Under the pieces are notes generated by a model, which was given only the letters and a program-made list of their open reading frames with translations, did not search any database and was not told where the DNA came from. Shown here piece by piece: positions 13,360 to 27,551 of a DNA stretch of 64,000 nt; position 1 is the first letter of the stretch; the number at the start of each line of letters is the position of its first letter. The DNA is from Diogma glabrata (Eukaryota > Arthropoda > Insecta > Diptera > Cylindrotomidae). The stretch is taken from NCBI GenBank assembly GCA_963693315.1, contig OY856186.1, positions 232,150,392 through 232,214,391 of the forward strand, written 5' to 3'. A program made the position numbers and the translations under genes.

Positions 13360-16300
13360 CGTAAGAGAAAAAGTAAACAAAAATTTTATCGGAAGTGACA
13401 AAGCGGAAGTTAGGATGCAGAACTGTTGTAAACCGTACTAAATGTGTATGTACCAAATTTCATCCAACTCGATTATCAGGTACAAAAGTTATTGAGCTTC
13501 CAAAATAACAGGTGCTTGGAGGACCGACCCCCTACCACTTTGTTCACTATCGCTAAATAAACTAATCAGTTCCTTGCCATACTATTTGCATCTTTTTGCA
13601 AAGTGTAATCAAAATTACTTAACGAACGAATGTTGTGTGCTTCCAACAAACATTTAAACAATAAACAGGGAGGACCCCACCACTTATCCCAATATTGTCG
13701 AAAAACTAGTCAATTCTTTGTCAATAAAGTCTTTATCTTTTTTCAAAGTGCCATTAAAATTGATTAATGAATGAAATCTGTATGCTCCCAACAAACTTTA
13801 AAAACCAAGTGTGAAAAGTCAGCAGTTGTATGGTAGATCCCCCGATCAATGTGTCCCAAAAGATGATAATTATCTTCTTACACTAATTGAAACCTTTCCA
13901 TAAGTTTTATCATAATCACTTCATTATTGTAGGCTGTAGTGTGCATAAAGATACTGAAAAAACTGCCAACAATTAAAAAAAAATTTTTTACCGGAAGTAA
14001 AAAACCGGAAGTTGGGATGCAGAATTTTTGTAAATCATACTAAATGCTTATGTACAAAGTTTCATCCAATTTGATTATCAGGTACAGATGTTATTGAGCT
14101 TTAAAAAAAAACAGGTGTATGGGACACCCCCCACCACTTTGTTCACTATCGCTCAAAACTACTCAGTTCTTTGCCATACATGTTTGCATTTTTTTCCAAA
14201 GTGTCATCAAAATTGGTTCACGAACGAATGCTGTGTGCTCCCAACAAACATTGAAAAAATGATGACACAGTAAACAGGGGTTCGGGACACCGTACCACTT
14301 ATCCTAATATTGTCCAAAAACTAATCAGTTCCTTGTCATTCAAGTTTCCATCTTTTTCCAAAGTGTCATTCGAATTGATTAATGAATGAAGTCTGTATGC
14401 TCCCAACAAACTTTAAAAACAAAGTGTGAAAAGTCAGCAGTTGTATGGTAGACCCCCGCCACTTTGATCAATGTGTCCTAAAAGATGATAATTATCTTTT
14501 CACACTAACTGGAACCCTATTCCATAAGTTTCATCATAATCACTTCATTATTGTAGGCTGTAGTGTGCATAAAGACACTGAAAAAACTTCAAAAAAGTAC
14601 AAAAAAAATTTTTTTACCGGAAGTAAAAAACCGGAAGTTGGGATGCAGAACTATTTTAAACCGTACTACATACTCATGTACCAAGTTTCATCCAATTCGC
14701 TTATCAGGTACAGAAGCTATAGATCTTTCAAAAAAACAAGTGCTCCAGGGACCCCCACCACTTTGTTCACTATCGCTCAAAAACTAATCAGTTCTTTGCC
14801 ATACATGTTTGCATCTTTTTCCAAAGTGTCATCAAAATTCGATAACGAACGAATGCTGTGTGCTCCCAACAAACATTGAAAAAAGTGTGACACATTAAAC
14901 AGGTGTTCGGGAGGACCCCCACCACTTATTCCAATATTATCCAAAAACTAATCAGTTCTTTGTTCCTTAAGTCTCCATCTTTTTCCAAAGTGTCATTAAA
15001 ATAAATTAATGAACGAAGTCTGTTTGCTCCCAACAAACTTAAAAAACAAAGTGTGAAAAGTCAGCATTTGTATGGTAGACCACCCACCACTTTGATCAAT
15101 GAGTCCTTACACATGATAATTATCTTTTCACACTTATTGGAACCCTATTCCATAAGTTTCATCATAATCACTTCATTATTGTAGGCTGTAGTGTGCATAA
15201 AGACACTGCAAAAACTTCAAAAAATGTACAAAAAAAAATTTTTTACCGGAAGTGAAAAACCGAAAGTTGGGATGCAGAACTATTGTAAACCGTACTACAT
15301 ACTCATGTACTAGGTTTCATCCAATTTGATTATCAGGTACAGAAGTTATAGAGCTTTAAAAAAAACAGGTGCTCCAGGGACCCCCCACCACTTTGTTCAC
15401 TATCGCTCAAAAACTAATCAGTTCTTTGCCATACATGTTTGCATCTTTTTCCAAAGTGTCATCAAAATTCGTTCACGAACGAGTGCTGTGTGCTCCCAAC
15501 AAACATTGAAAAAAGTGTGACACATTAAACAGGTGTTCGGGAGGACCCCCACCACTTATTCCAATATTATCCAAAAACTAATCAGTTCTTTGTTACTTAA
15601 GTCTCCATCTGTTTATAAAGTGTCATTAAAATAAATTAATGAATGAAGTCTGTATGCTCCCAACAAACTTAAAAAACAAAGTGTGAAAAGTCAGCATTTG
15701 TATGGTAGACCCCCCACCACTTTGATTAATGTGTTCCAAAACATGATAATTATCTTTTCACGCTAATTGGAACCCTATTCTCTAAGTTTCATCATAATCA
15801 CTTCATTATTGTAGGCTGTAGTGTGCATAAAGACACTGAAAAAAAGTACAAAAAAATTTTTTTTACCGTAAGTGAAAAACCGGAAGTTAGGATGCAGAAC
15901 TATTGTAAACCGTACTACATACTCATGTACCAAGTTTCATCCAATTCGCTTATCAGGTACAGAAGTTATAGAGCTTTCAAAAAAACAGGTGCTCCAGGGA
16001 CCCCCACCACTTTGTTCACTATCGCTCAAAACTAATACATGTTTGCGTCTTTTTCCAAAGTGTCATCAAAATTCATTCACGAATGAATGTTTTATGCTCC
16101 CAACAAACTTAAAAACTTTGTGGAAAAAACCACCTGTTGTATGGTGGACCCCCCAACCCTTTATCCAATGTGCTCCAAAAGCTGATAAAATTTTTCTCAT
16201 GTTATTTAAAAGCTTTTCGCAACGTTTCATGAAAATCGATCGGTAATTGTAGGCTGCAGTAGGGATAAACACCTGAAAAAAAAACTTTTTAACCGGAAGT

Positions 16301-16580
16301 GACACACCGGAAGTTGGTATGCAGAATTATTGGAAATAGTACTAAAACCTTATATACTAAGTTTCAATAAGATCATAGCCCGGTATCAGAAGTTATTCAA
16401 GATTTAAACTTAGAGGTGTTCGGGAGACCCCCCGCCATTTTGTCCAAATTTGAAATGAATCCAGATCTTCCATTTTCAAGTGAACCTGTATCATTTACCA
16501 CAGTTTCATCAAGATCCTATGCAGAAAACTCAACCACCCACCCACCCACACACAGACGTACACCAAAATTTTTTTTGGCT
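13360..16580 (+). repeat. 627-bp satellite array, right arm
   Basis: The landmark GTAGGCTGTAGTGTGC falls at 13929, 14553, 15181 and 15811, a spacing of 624-630 bases; a diverged shorter unit follows (GTAGGCTGCAG at 16249). Within a unit, three diverged sub-repeats of about 200 bases each start with a CCACCACTT word and contain GTGTCAT or TTTCATC, so the array is a higher-order repeat. Each unit has two CCGGAAGT-like octamers 14 bases apart (e.g. 13991 and 14005; 16293 and 16307). The array ends in a CACCCACC- and CACACAGACG-rich stretch near 16530-16560. No protein is encoded. Confidence 0.92.
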
Positions 16581-16905
16581 ATTTAGATAGAGGATGGTCC
16601 AAAACAAAAGATAAAATAAAATTTGGGGTATGTAAGATTTTTTTTTCACGATGGATTGCATTACTTCACACAATTTAAAATTGTGGTGAAGTAATAAAGC
16701 ATTCGTGATAGTTAGTTCTCCATTCATGACAACTTTCCTATTATTAGTGTAATTGAAATATGATTCGTCAGATTGAATGACGTAATTACATTTTATAGAG
16801 TTTCATTGGGTTAAGTTCAAATAAAAATAAAGGAAAACATTTTCAAATTAATTAAATAGTCATAACGTTTTCTTTATTAATAAGTATAAAGAAAAATAAC
16901 AAATA

Positions 16906-17130
16906 CACACAAAAAATTTTATGGTTAAATTGATCATATTTTAGAGAACCATAAAATGTGGTCAATTATAATCATAGTATGGTTCTGTATCTATAATAAC
17001 AACCACAAAATTTTGTTATCTATCACCATAGTAAGGTTCGTTGCAACCATAAAATATAGTTAACATATCACCATAGTATGGTTCTCTAAAAATATGGTTC
17101 TTTTTGATCAATTTAACCATAAAATTTTTT

Positions 17131-17136
<6 letters not shown>
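16906..17136. mobile_element. 231-bp TA-flanked MITE
   Basis: Ends are inverted repeats of about 30 bases starting CACACAAAAAATTTTATGG, flanked by TA on both sides (16904-16905 and 17137-17138). This suits a Tc1/mariner-type non-autonomous element. The interior holds several ACCATAGTATGGT-like near-palindromes, so the whole element can fold. The right side runs straight into a (TA)n tract. Confidence 0.85.
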
Positions 17137-17439
<303 letters not shown>

Positions 17440-18813
17440 TATATGAATTGAGTATGAATGAATTTAGTAATGATGCTGTACGCTCAAAATATCTCTAAAG
17501 ACTATTCTTCTCATTTTATGACAGGTATTATCATTAATAAGTAAAAGTACGGTACTCGATTTGTCCATGCCTTTAAAATTAATTTCGGACAGGTAAATGG
17601 ATGAAAAGATAAATTATGTTAAAAGCATTCACACCCTCAAATACTTCATTTGTATCCTTAAGATAACTTAATGGTCATTAAATTACTATAAAACAAGAAT
17701 TCCTGTGGGCTTAGGTAAATAGATAATTCACTGCATTGTTTAAAAAAAAATTTAAAAAAAACGGAAATAAAAGTTTTGTAAAAATTTTATTTTAAAACGA
17801 GAAATTATGCCATCGGGAAATTTTTAGTTTGGATTAAGAATTAATGAAACATTTTTTTTTCTGAAAAAAAATGTGTCTCTAGGGCACTGACGTAAATAAT
17901 TTATTCATTACTCTGACCAGGCCCGTATAACAAGCCCAAATCAAGCAATCCTGTTGTTGCTAACACAACTTATCATGTCAGAACCTTCACGAAGTGAATT
18001 GTAATTTTAATATTATATTGACTCATATACTCTCCATCTCCTATCTTAAACGAATCAAAAACGTAAAGTAAACAATAACGCTCAAAACTAGATAAATTTG
18101 ATTTATCAATTTACGTAAGGATCTTCGTAGGCAACCCATGCATCACCACAAGTTTAATGGTTCTCTTGTATCACTTGAGTTTGGTGTTTGATGGCACATG
18201 TGGTAATCTAAGGTTTAATTAAGTAGGAAGTTGGATTACCTGCAGCATTTCATTTGTTGTCCAATTTGTCCAACACCACTCGCCAGTAACTTGAAAGTCT
18301 TATTCATTATAGCTTCACTTCGTCCAAGCAAGCAATTTACGCTTCCGCTAGCCCTTATATCCCTCTTCCCATTCCATTTACTTAATTACATTAAAATATA
18401 TTACCAAGTCACATCTATATGTTTTAGTGATTTGATATCCTGTTTTTGTATAAAATAAACAAAATATAAATTATTTTTTGTTGGTTATTTAATATGAAAA
18501 AAATTACGCCTTAAGTCATTTTATATTTTATAAACTTTATATTTATTGTTATGATAATATAAAGGACAAAGACCCAAATGTGAAAAAAAAAAAACAATTT
18601 AAATCACTTTAACTCAAAAGAGATTATAAATATGTATATTACTAGAGACAATTTAATACAAGACTGATCTAAGTAAGATAAGAACAATATTATAGTTCTT
18701 ATTCATACTCCCTCTCATTGGCATTCACATTTTAAAGAATAATAAAATTAAAATATATCCAGCGAAAATAAAGGTTCTCAAGTTTGTTGTTTAAATTCTG
18801 TCCCATCGGAAAT

Positions 18814-19052
<239 letters not shown>

Positions 19053-19089
19053 ATCTGGAATGATATCTGGAGACAAACATAAATTCTGT

Positions 19090-22000
19090 CGTAAGAGAAA
19101 AAGTAAACAAAAATTTTATCGGAAGTGACAAAGCGGAAGTTAGGATGCAGAACTGTTGTAAACCGTACTAAATGTGTATGTACCAAATTTCATCCAACTC
19201 GATTATCAGGTACAAAAGTTATTGAGCTTCCAAAATAACAGGTGCTTGGAGGACCGACCCCCTACCACTTTGTTCACTATCGCTAAATAAACTAATCAGT
19301 TCCTTGCCATACTATTTGCATCTTTTTGCAAAGTGTAATCAAAATTACTTAACGAACGAATGTTGTATGCTTCCAACAAACATTTAAACAATAAACAGGG
19401 AGGACCTCACCACTTATCCCAATATTGTCGAAAAACTAGTCAATTCTTTGTCAATAAAGTCTTTATCTTTTTTCAAAGTGCCATTAAAATTGATTAATGA
19501 ATGAAATCTGTATGCTCCCAACAAACTTTAAAAACCAAGTGTGAAAAGTCAGCAGTTGTATGGTAGATCCCCCGATCAATGTGTCCCAAAAGATGATAAT
19601 TATCTTCTTACACTAATTGAAACCTTTCCATAAGTTTTATCATAATCACTTCATTATTGTAGGCTGTAGTGTGCATAAAGATACTGAAAAAACTGCCAAC
19701 AATTAAAAAAAAATTTTTAACCGGAAGTAACAAACCGGAAGTTGGGATGCAGAATTTTTGTAAATCATACTAAATGCTTATGTACAAAGTTTCATCCAAT
19801 TTGATTATCAGGTACAGATGTTATTGAGCTTTAAAAAAAAACAGGTGTATGGGACACCCCCCACCACTTTGTTCACTATCGCTCAAAAACTACTCAGTTC
19901 TTTGCCATACATGTTTGCATTTTTTTCCAAAGTGTCATCAAAATTGGTTCACGAACGAATGCTGTGTGCTCCCAACAAACATTAAAAAAATGATGACACA
20001 GTAAACAGGGGTTCGGGAGACCGTACCACTTATCCTAATATTGTCCAAAAACTAATCAGTTCCTTGTCATTCAAGTTTCCATCTTTTTCCAAAGTGTCAT
20101 TCGAATTGATTAATGAATGAAGTCTGTATGCTCCCAACAAACTTTAAAAACAAAGTGTGAAAAGTCAGCAGTTGTATGGTAGACCCCCGCCACTTTGATC
20201 TATGTGTCCTAAAAGATGATAATTATCTTTTCACACTAACTGGAACCCTATTCCATAAGTTTCATCATAATCACTTCATTATTGTAGGCTGTAGTGTGCA
20301 TAAAGACACTGAAAAAACTTCAAAAAAGTACAAAAAAATTTTTTTTACCGGAAGTAAAAAACCGGAAGTTGGGATGCAGAACTATTTTAAACCGTACTAC
20401 ATACTCATGTACCAAGTTTCATCCAATTCGCTTATCAGGTACAGAAGCTATAGATCTTTCAAAAAAACAGGTGCTCCAGGGACCCCCACCACTTTGTTCA
20501 CTATCGCTCAAAAACTAATCAGTTCTTTGCCATACATGTTTGCATCTTTTTCCAAAGTGTCATCAAAATTCGATAACGAACGAATGCTGTGTGCTCCCAA
20601 CAAACATTGAAAAAAGTGTGACACATTAAACAGGTGTTCGGGAGGACCCCCACCACTTATTCCAATATTATCCAAAAACTAATCAGTTCTTTGTTCCTTA
20701 AGTCTCCATCTTTTTCCAAAGTGTCATTAAAATAAATTAATGAACGAAGTCTGTTTGCTCCCAACAAACTTAAAAAACAAAGTGTGAAAAGTCAGCATTT
20801 GTATGGTAGACCACAGACCACTTTGATCAATGAGTCCTTACACATGATAATTATCTTTTCACACTTATTGGAACCCTATTCCATAAGTTTCATCATAATC
20901 ACTTCATTATTGTAGGCTGTAGTGTGCATAAAGACACTGCAAAAACTTCAAAAAATGTACAAAAAAAAATTTTTTACCGGAAGTGAAAAACCGAAAGTTG
21001 GGATGCAGAACTATTGTAAACCGTACTACATACTCATGTACTAAGTTTCATCCAATTTGATTATCAGGTACAGAAGTTATAGAGCTTTAAAAAAAACAGG
21101 TGCTCCAGGGACCCCCCACCACTTTGTTCACTATCGCTCAAAAACTAATCAGTTCTTTGCCATACATGTTTGCATCTTTTTCCAAAGTGTCATCAAAATT
21201 CGTTCACGAACGAGTGCTGTGTGCTCCCAACAAACATTGAAAAAAGTGTGACACATTAAACAGGTGTTCGGGAGGACCCCCACCACTTATTCCAATATTA
21301 TCCAAAAACTAATCAGTTCTTTGTTACTTAAGTCTCCATCTTTTTCTAAAGTGTCATTAAAATAAATTAATGAATGAAGTCTGTATGCTCCCAACAAACT
21401 TAAAAAACAAAGTGTGAAAAGTCAGCATTTGTATGGTAGATCCCCCACCACTTTGATTAATGTGTTCCAAAACATGATAATTATCTTCTCACGCTAATTG
21501 GAACCCTATTCTCTAAGTTTCATCATAATCACTTCATTATTGTAGGCTGTAGTGTGCATAAAGACACTGAAAAAAAGTACAAAAAAATTTTTTTTACCGT
21601 AAGTGAAAAACCGGAAGTTAGGATGCAGAACTATTGTAAACCGTACTACATACTCATGTACCAAGTTTCATCCAATTCGCTTATCAGGTACAGAAGTTAT
21701 AGAGCTTTCAAAAAAACAGGTGCTCCAGGGACCCCCACCACTTTGTTCACTATCGCTCAAAATCTAATACATGTTTGCGTCTTTTTCCAAAGTGTCATCA
21801 AAATTCATTCACGAATGAATGTTTTATGCTCCCAACAAACTTAAAAACTTTGTGGAAAAAACCACCTGTTGTATGGTGGACTCCCCAACCCTTTATCCAA
21901 TGTGCTCCAAAAGCTGATAAAATTTTTCTCATGTTATTTAAAAGCTTTTCGCAACGTTTCATGAAAATCGATCGGTAATTGTAGGCTACAGTAGGGATAA

Positions 22001-22310
22001 ACACCTGAAAAAAAAACTTTTTAACCGGAAGTGACACACCGGAAGTTGGTATGCAGAATTATTGGAAATAATACTAAAACCTTATATACTAAGTTTCAAT
22101 AAGATCATAGCCCGGTATCAGAAGTTATTCAAGATTTAAACTTAGAGGTGTTCGGGAGACCCCCCGCCATTTTGTCCAAATTTGAAATGAATCCAGATCT
22201 TCCATTTTCAAGTGAACCTGTATCATTTACCACAGTTTCATCAAGATCCTATGCAGAAAACTCAACCACCCACCCATCCACCACCCACCCACCCACACAC
22301 AGACGTACAC
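19090..22310 (+). repeat. 627-bp satellite array, third copy
   Basis: Same order of units and the same truncated last unit as in the right arm, so the array was duplicated as a block and did not expand independently. Confidence 0.9.
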
Positions 22311-22653
22311 CAAAATTTTTTTTGGCTATTTAGATAGAGGATGGTCCAAAACAAAAGATAAAATAAAATTTGGGGTATGTAAGATTTTTTTTTTCACGAT
22401 GGATTGCATTACTTCACACAATTTAAAATTGTGGTGAACTAATAAAGCATTCGTGATAGTTAGTTCTCCATTCATGACAACTTTCCTATTATTAGTGTAA
22501 TTGAAATATGATTCGTCAGATTGAATGACGTAATTACATTTTATAGAGTTTCATTGGGTTAAGTTCAAATAAAAATAAAGGAAAACATTTTCAAATTAAT
22601 TAAATAGTCATAACGTTTTCTTTATTAATAAGTATAAAGAAAAATAACAAATA

Positions 22654-22884
22654 CACACAAAAAATTTTATGGTTAAATTGATCATATTTTAGAGAACCAT
22701 AAAATGTGGTCAATTATAATCATAGTATGGTTCTGTATCTATAATAACAACCACAAAATTTTGTTATCTATCACCATAGTAAGGTTCGTTGCAACCATAA
22801 AATATAGTTAACATATCACCATAGTATGGTTCTCTAAAAATATGGTTCTTTTTGATCAATTTAACCATAAAATTTTTTTGTGTG
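22654..22884. mobile_element. 231-bp TA-flanked MITE, third copy
   Basis: Same length and ends as 16906-17136. TA lies at 22652-22653 and 22885-22886. Here the right flank is ordinary sequence, not (TA)n, so the TA duplication is easier to trust. Confidence 0.87.
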
Positions 22885-22886
22885 TA

Positions 22887-24310
22887 TGACAAAAACAATT
22901 TTTTTTGTTTGCTTATAAATAAAACAAACTCTTTACTATACCACACTTGCATAATGTTTTATGCCGAGAAAGCCATCCCATTAATTTTATTTTTATTTAT
23001 CTTAATATGTATAGCTACAGCGTGACGGTAATGCGAATATACAAAATTGCCTAACGCGCTTGAAGGAGTTTTCATTTAAAAAATTAGCTAACTGAGTATA
23101 TGTATACTAATAGTAAAACAAAGCTAATGCAATCGAATAAAAGATTGAAATTGAAAGGCAATAGCACATTATTTAATTAAGATCTAAAATGGTACCTTTT
23201 CTGTTGAGTCTTTAGTTTGACGGCCGACCTTATTGAGGCCGATAGTTATAGACAAAAAACTTTAACTCTGAATTAAATACAATATTTTTTCGGTAAACGT
23301 TTAAATTTTTTATAAATATGAAATTAAAATAGATCAAAAATTTATAAATATGATTTATTACCGTCATAATTACATCCGAAAAGCAAAAAACATTTCCAAA
23401 ACTCCAAAGCTCCAATTCAAAATTTCATTATCCAATTAAACTATTTGTTATGTATTGTTGTCATAGTTACATACAATAATTCAAAATTTCATAATCCAAT
23501 CAGTATCAATTTCTTATTTTTTGTTGTCATAGTTATACAATTTGTTTGAAAAAATAACAAAATAATAAATAACAAATGCTACTTTTCTACCGCCGTAATA
23601 TAAAATAAAAATGGCGTTACTTTTGCAGCCGCTTGGATTATAAGTCAAAAAAGAAAGACTTTAACTAACCCTAGCGGCAGTGTAAATTTAAACTTTACAG
23701 CCGTTGGCCGAAAAAAATATATTTGCACCATGTTTCAAATTTTACGTAAATATTTACGTAAATATTTTACGTAAACCTTTATATCCCAATGGCAATCAAA
23801 TATATTCAAAGCAATTACCTTTACACTATACTATCCTGTCACAATCAGCCCAACCTACAACCTACAATATATTCTACAACATAAAAACTAAATATTTAGA
23901 AACAATGAAATTTTATTACATATAATTCACAACAACGACAACAACAACTAAATTAATTTTCTATTTCGAATATAAAAGCGGAAAAAATTTCAACCAAATT
24001 ACGTAAAAGTAATTATTTCATTAAACTTTACTTTTATTTCGCATTAAATTAATTGTTTTATATCTAATAAAAAATCGTAAGCTTGATGATCTTGAAGTTG
24101 TTTATATAGGTTTAAGTCAACATATATGTATGAAATAAAGCATTTCATTAAAAATGAAAAATAAAGGAGAAAAATAAAAATAAAAGTATGTACTAAAGTA
24201 AATGTAATCATTTTGTTTTTAAAATTAAATCAACATAATATAATATGTAAAGTTTGTTTTACCTAAAAGTTCTAAGAAAACAAATAAAAAAGATATTTGA
24301 TGTTTCGAAA
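22887..24310. other. AT-rich spacer, no gene supported
   Basis: Contains a short tandem duplication at about 23410-23530 (AATTCAAAATTTCAT, then TTGTTGTCATAGTTA, twice). It matches, inverted, the segment at about 30345-30400. Three overlapping TTTACGTAAA palindromes lie at about 23741-23776. Confidence 0.45.
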
Positions 24311-27300
24311 ATTGTATATTGATGAAAAACGTGATCTACGCAGGTGAAAAAGTCGAGATTTGTACTTGACCATTTTTGATTTTTCTGCAACTTGGCATAT
24401 AAGTAGTATGTACAAAATAAAAAATACGACTTATTTTACAATTTTTTTAAAGTGCATAGTTTGAGCTTAGAGGGTACCCCAACATGCATGAGAAATGAAA
24501 ATTCTGCCAATGCGATGTGATGTAACTTTGATATTAAATTGCTCAAGAACGGCTATACCGATTTCATCAAACTTTTTTTTTTGATAGATAATTAGTTAGT
24601 CGTTTGTAAAAAAATTAATTAATTGTTTTTGTATTTAATTTTTAAATGATATATTAATATTAAAAAACTATTTTTAAAGATGGCGCTAGGGTCGGAGATC
24701 CACTGGAATTTTATTAATTTTTTTTCTGAAAATAGTTCTATCCTTACTCTAAAATATTCCAAATTTACAAAAAAGCGTTAATTCGTGTTCTTGAGATATT
24801 TAATTTTAAAGATTTTAGTCCGACTAAAAATTCTGATTTTTCATAATGTTTTCAAACAACTTCCATTGACAAAAAATTTTAAATTCAATTAAATTTTAGC
24901 TTTTTTTTTTTAAATGTAGTTCTATCCTTACTTTAAAATATGTCAAATTTACAAAGAGACGTTAATTCGTGTTCTTGAGATATTTAATTTTAAAGATTTT
25001 TGGTCCAACTAAAATTCGAATTTTTCATCGTTTTTCGAACTGCAATGGATAAAATTTGTTGTTGATAAAAATTGATCGAAAACATAATGAGCAATTAGAA
25101 TTTTAGTCCGAAACTACATTTAAAAATAAAAAGTCAAAAAAGTGCGAATAAAATTCGCTCGTCAAGGGTTCCGTGAATGTAAAAGAACACAATATCAAAA
25201 ATTATTGACAAAAAGTTGTGTTGTAATGTGCTTATATTTCCAGACCATAGACGCATAACAAAATAAATGTTTAATCGTAAATAGTAAATTACAATCAAAT
25301 CTACATTTATCAAAAATGACTCAAAAAATGTTACTTTAGGTTAAATCTCATCCATAGATGTTTATGGTAACTCAAGAAAGATTCTATTACACCAGCTTGT
25401 AAATGGTTTAAATTTGATTATTTTTTCGGTCAATCAAGTGTTGAAATTTACGGGGGTGGAGAGGCTACATACTAAAAATATTTTTTTTTCAATAACACAA
25501 AAATTGGGCACCGCAAAGTTCTAAAAAAAATTGTAATGTTTCTTAAATTAAGTGCTGCTTCATATGATACCCCACTCGCTTCGGTCAAAAATGCTTTTTT
25601 TATTCTCCCCACACCCATCCCCTAAACACACAGAAATATAGTTATTTTTGACTTCGCTATGACTTTCATTCAAAATTTACAAATTTTACTGTCTCTGTGA
25701 ATTTTTTCAAATTTTTCTGTCAATCATCGTCGAAACGCAGGGAGCGAAACGATCTGAATTTTGCACTTTTTTGACCATAACTCAAAAACTGTGCATCGCA
25801 AAGTTCTAAAAAAAATTGCAGTGATTTTTAAATTAGGTGTTCTTTCAAATGACACCCCACTCGCTTGGGTAAAAAAGGTTTTTTTACCCTCTCTACCCCC
25901 GTCCCCTAAAAACACAGAAATATAATTATTTGAGACTTCGCTATAGTTTTCGTACAAACTTTGCCAAGTTTGCTAGCTCTGTGAATTTTTACAAATTTTT
26001 AGGTCAACCAGTGTCGAAACGTAGGCGTAGGGGGGTGGGGGAACGGTTTGAACTTTGCATTTTTTGTCCATAACTCAAAAACTGTGCTCCGCAAAAGTCT
26101 AAAAAAATTGCAACGAATTTTAAATTAGGTGCTCTTTCAAATGACACCCCACTCGCTCGGGTCAAAAAAGTTTTTTTACCCTCTCTACACCGGCACCTAA
26201 ACACACAGAAATGTAATTATTTGAGACCTCGCTATAATTTTCATACAAAATTTACTAAATTTGCTTGCTCTGTGAATTTTTACAAATTTTTCTGTGAATC
26301 AGTGTCGAAACGTAAGGGGGAGGGGGGGGGGGGACGGTCTGAGAATTGCACTCTTTTGTCCATAACTCAAAAACTGTGCATCGCAAAATTCTAAAAAAAT
26401 TGATATGTTTTTTAAATAAAGTGTTCTTTCAAATGACTTCATACTTGACCACATTTTAAATAGTGTTTTTACCCCTTCTCATCTCCACCCCCTTAATAAA
26501 TCTAATTATGAGAATATGACTTTTTTATATATTTTTTATTAAAAACGTACTAATTTTTCTATCATTCCAAATACATTTGAAAATTTTCGATCAGTTAGGT
26601 TCGGAGCTAATCGAGGTAAGAAAACACGAAAAAACGTCATTATTCAAAATTATACAAAAAATGGTGAGGTGTAAAATTCCAAAATAAATTTTTGAGGAAT
26701 ACTGAAATGAAGCCCCTTCATATGATACCCTACTTGAATCTATAAAAAAAATGTATTTTCTTAAAGGTCTCACATCGTACCCCTGTAAACCAAACGAAAA
26801 CCACTTTAGTTTTATTTGTATCCGTCAATTCATGTGGACAGATTAGTTTTATATGTACCTCAAATTTCAAGTCCATAGCATCTGTAGTTTACGAAATAAT
26901 CGATATAATGTGAAAAACTCGTTTACTCTCACCAATAGTGTTCCGTATACAAAACGGAACCCTAAAAAAGTTAAAATTTAATTTAATTTAAAATTTTTTT
27001 TAATGGTTTTTTGAAAAAATGATGAAAAATTACAATTTTAATCGTACTATAAATCTTTAAAATTAAATATCTCAAAAACTAATTTTTGTTTCCTCTCTTC
27101 CTTCGCCTCTTTGTAAATTTGGAATATTTTAGAGTAAGGATAGAACTATTTTCAGGAAAAAAATAAATTAAATCACAATTGATCTTCGACCCTAGTGCCA
27201 TTTTTAAAAAAGTTTTTTTACTATTTTCATTTAAAAATTAAATACAAAAACAATTAATCAATTTTTTTTCAAACGACTAACTAATTATCTATCAAACAAA

Positions 27301-27551
27301 AAAAAGTTTGATGAAATCAGTATAGCCGTTCTTGAGCAATTTAATATGAAACTTACATCGGATTGGCAGAATTTTCATTTTTCATGCATGTTGGGGTGGC
27401 CCCTATGCCCAAAATATGCACTTTAAAAAAATTGTAAAATAAACCGTATTTTTTATTTTATCTATACTACTCATATGCCAAGTTTCAGAAAAATCAAAAA
27501 TGGTCAAGTTTTCCCAACTCGACGTGTTCTAGCGTTTTTCTTCTATTATAC
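24311..27551. mobile_element. Element with terminal inverted repeats of about 550 bp
   Basis: 24311-24860 and 27000-27551 are diverged reverse complements. Shared words include CTTGACCATTTTTGATTTTT, GCTCAAGAACGGCTATACCG and GATAATTAGTTAGTCGTTTG on the left, each found inverted on the right. A further copy of the inner part of the arm (TTCTATCCTTACTTTAAAAT) is duplicated in tandem at about 24905-25060. No transposase is visible. The outer limits are approximate, and I could not identify a target duplication. A second repeat (25165-26963) lies between the arms. Confidence 0.72.
25165..26963 (+). mobile_element. AGGGTTCCGT-ended repeat with tandem ~290-bp units
   Basis: Edges are AGGGTTCCGT (25165-25174) and its complement ACGGAACCCT (26954-26963). 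Inside, units starting ATAACTCAAAAACTGTG recur at 25777, 26070 and 26362 (spacing 293 and 292), after a diverged one near 25491. Each unit carries TCAAATGACACCCCACTCGC and CAGTGTCGAAACG. The right end has a terminal hairpin (GTTCCGT, 7-base loop, ACGGAAC). Related copies lie at 31620-32812 and 35890-36006. Coding potential is absent. Confidence 0.72.

Noticed and set aside
13360..16580. CRISPR array
   Set aside because: Repeats of about 627 bp with no short repeat-spacer pattern, in a eukaryotic context.
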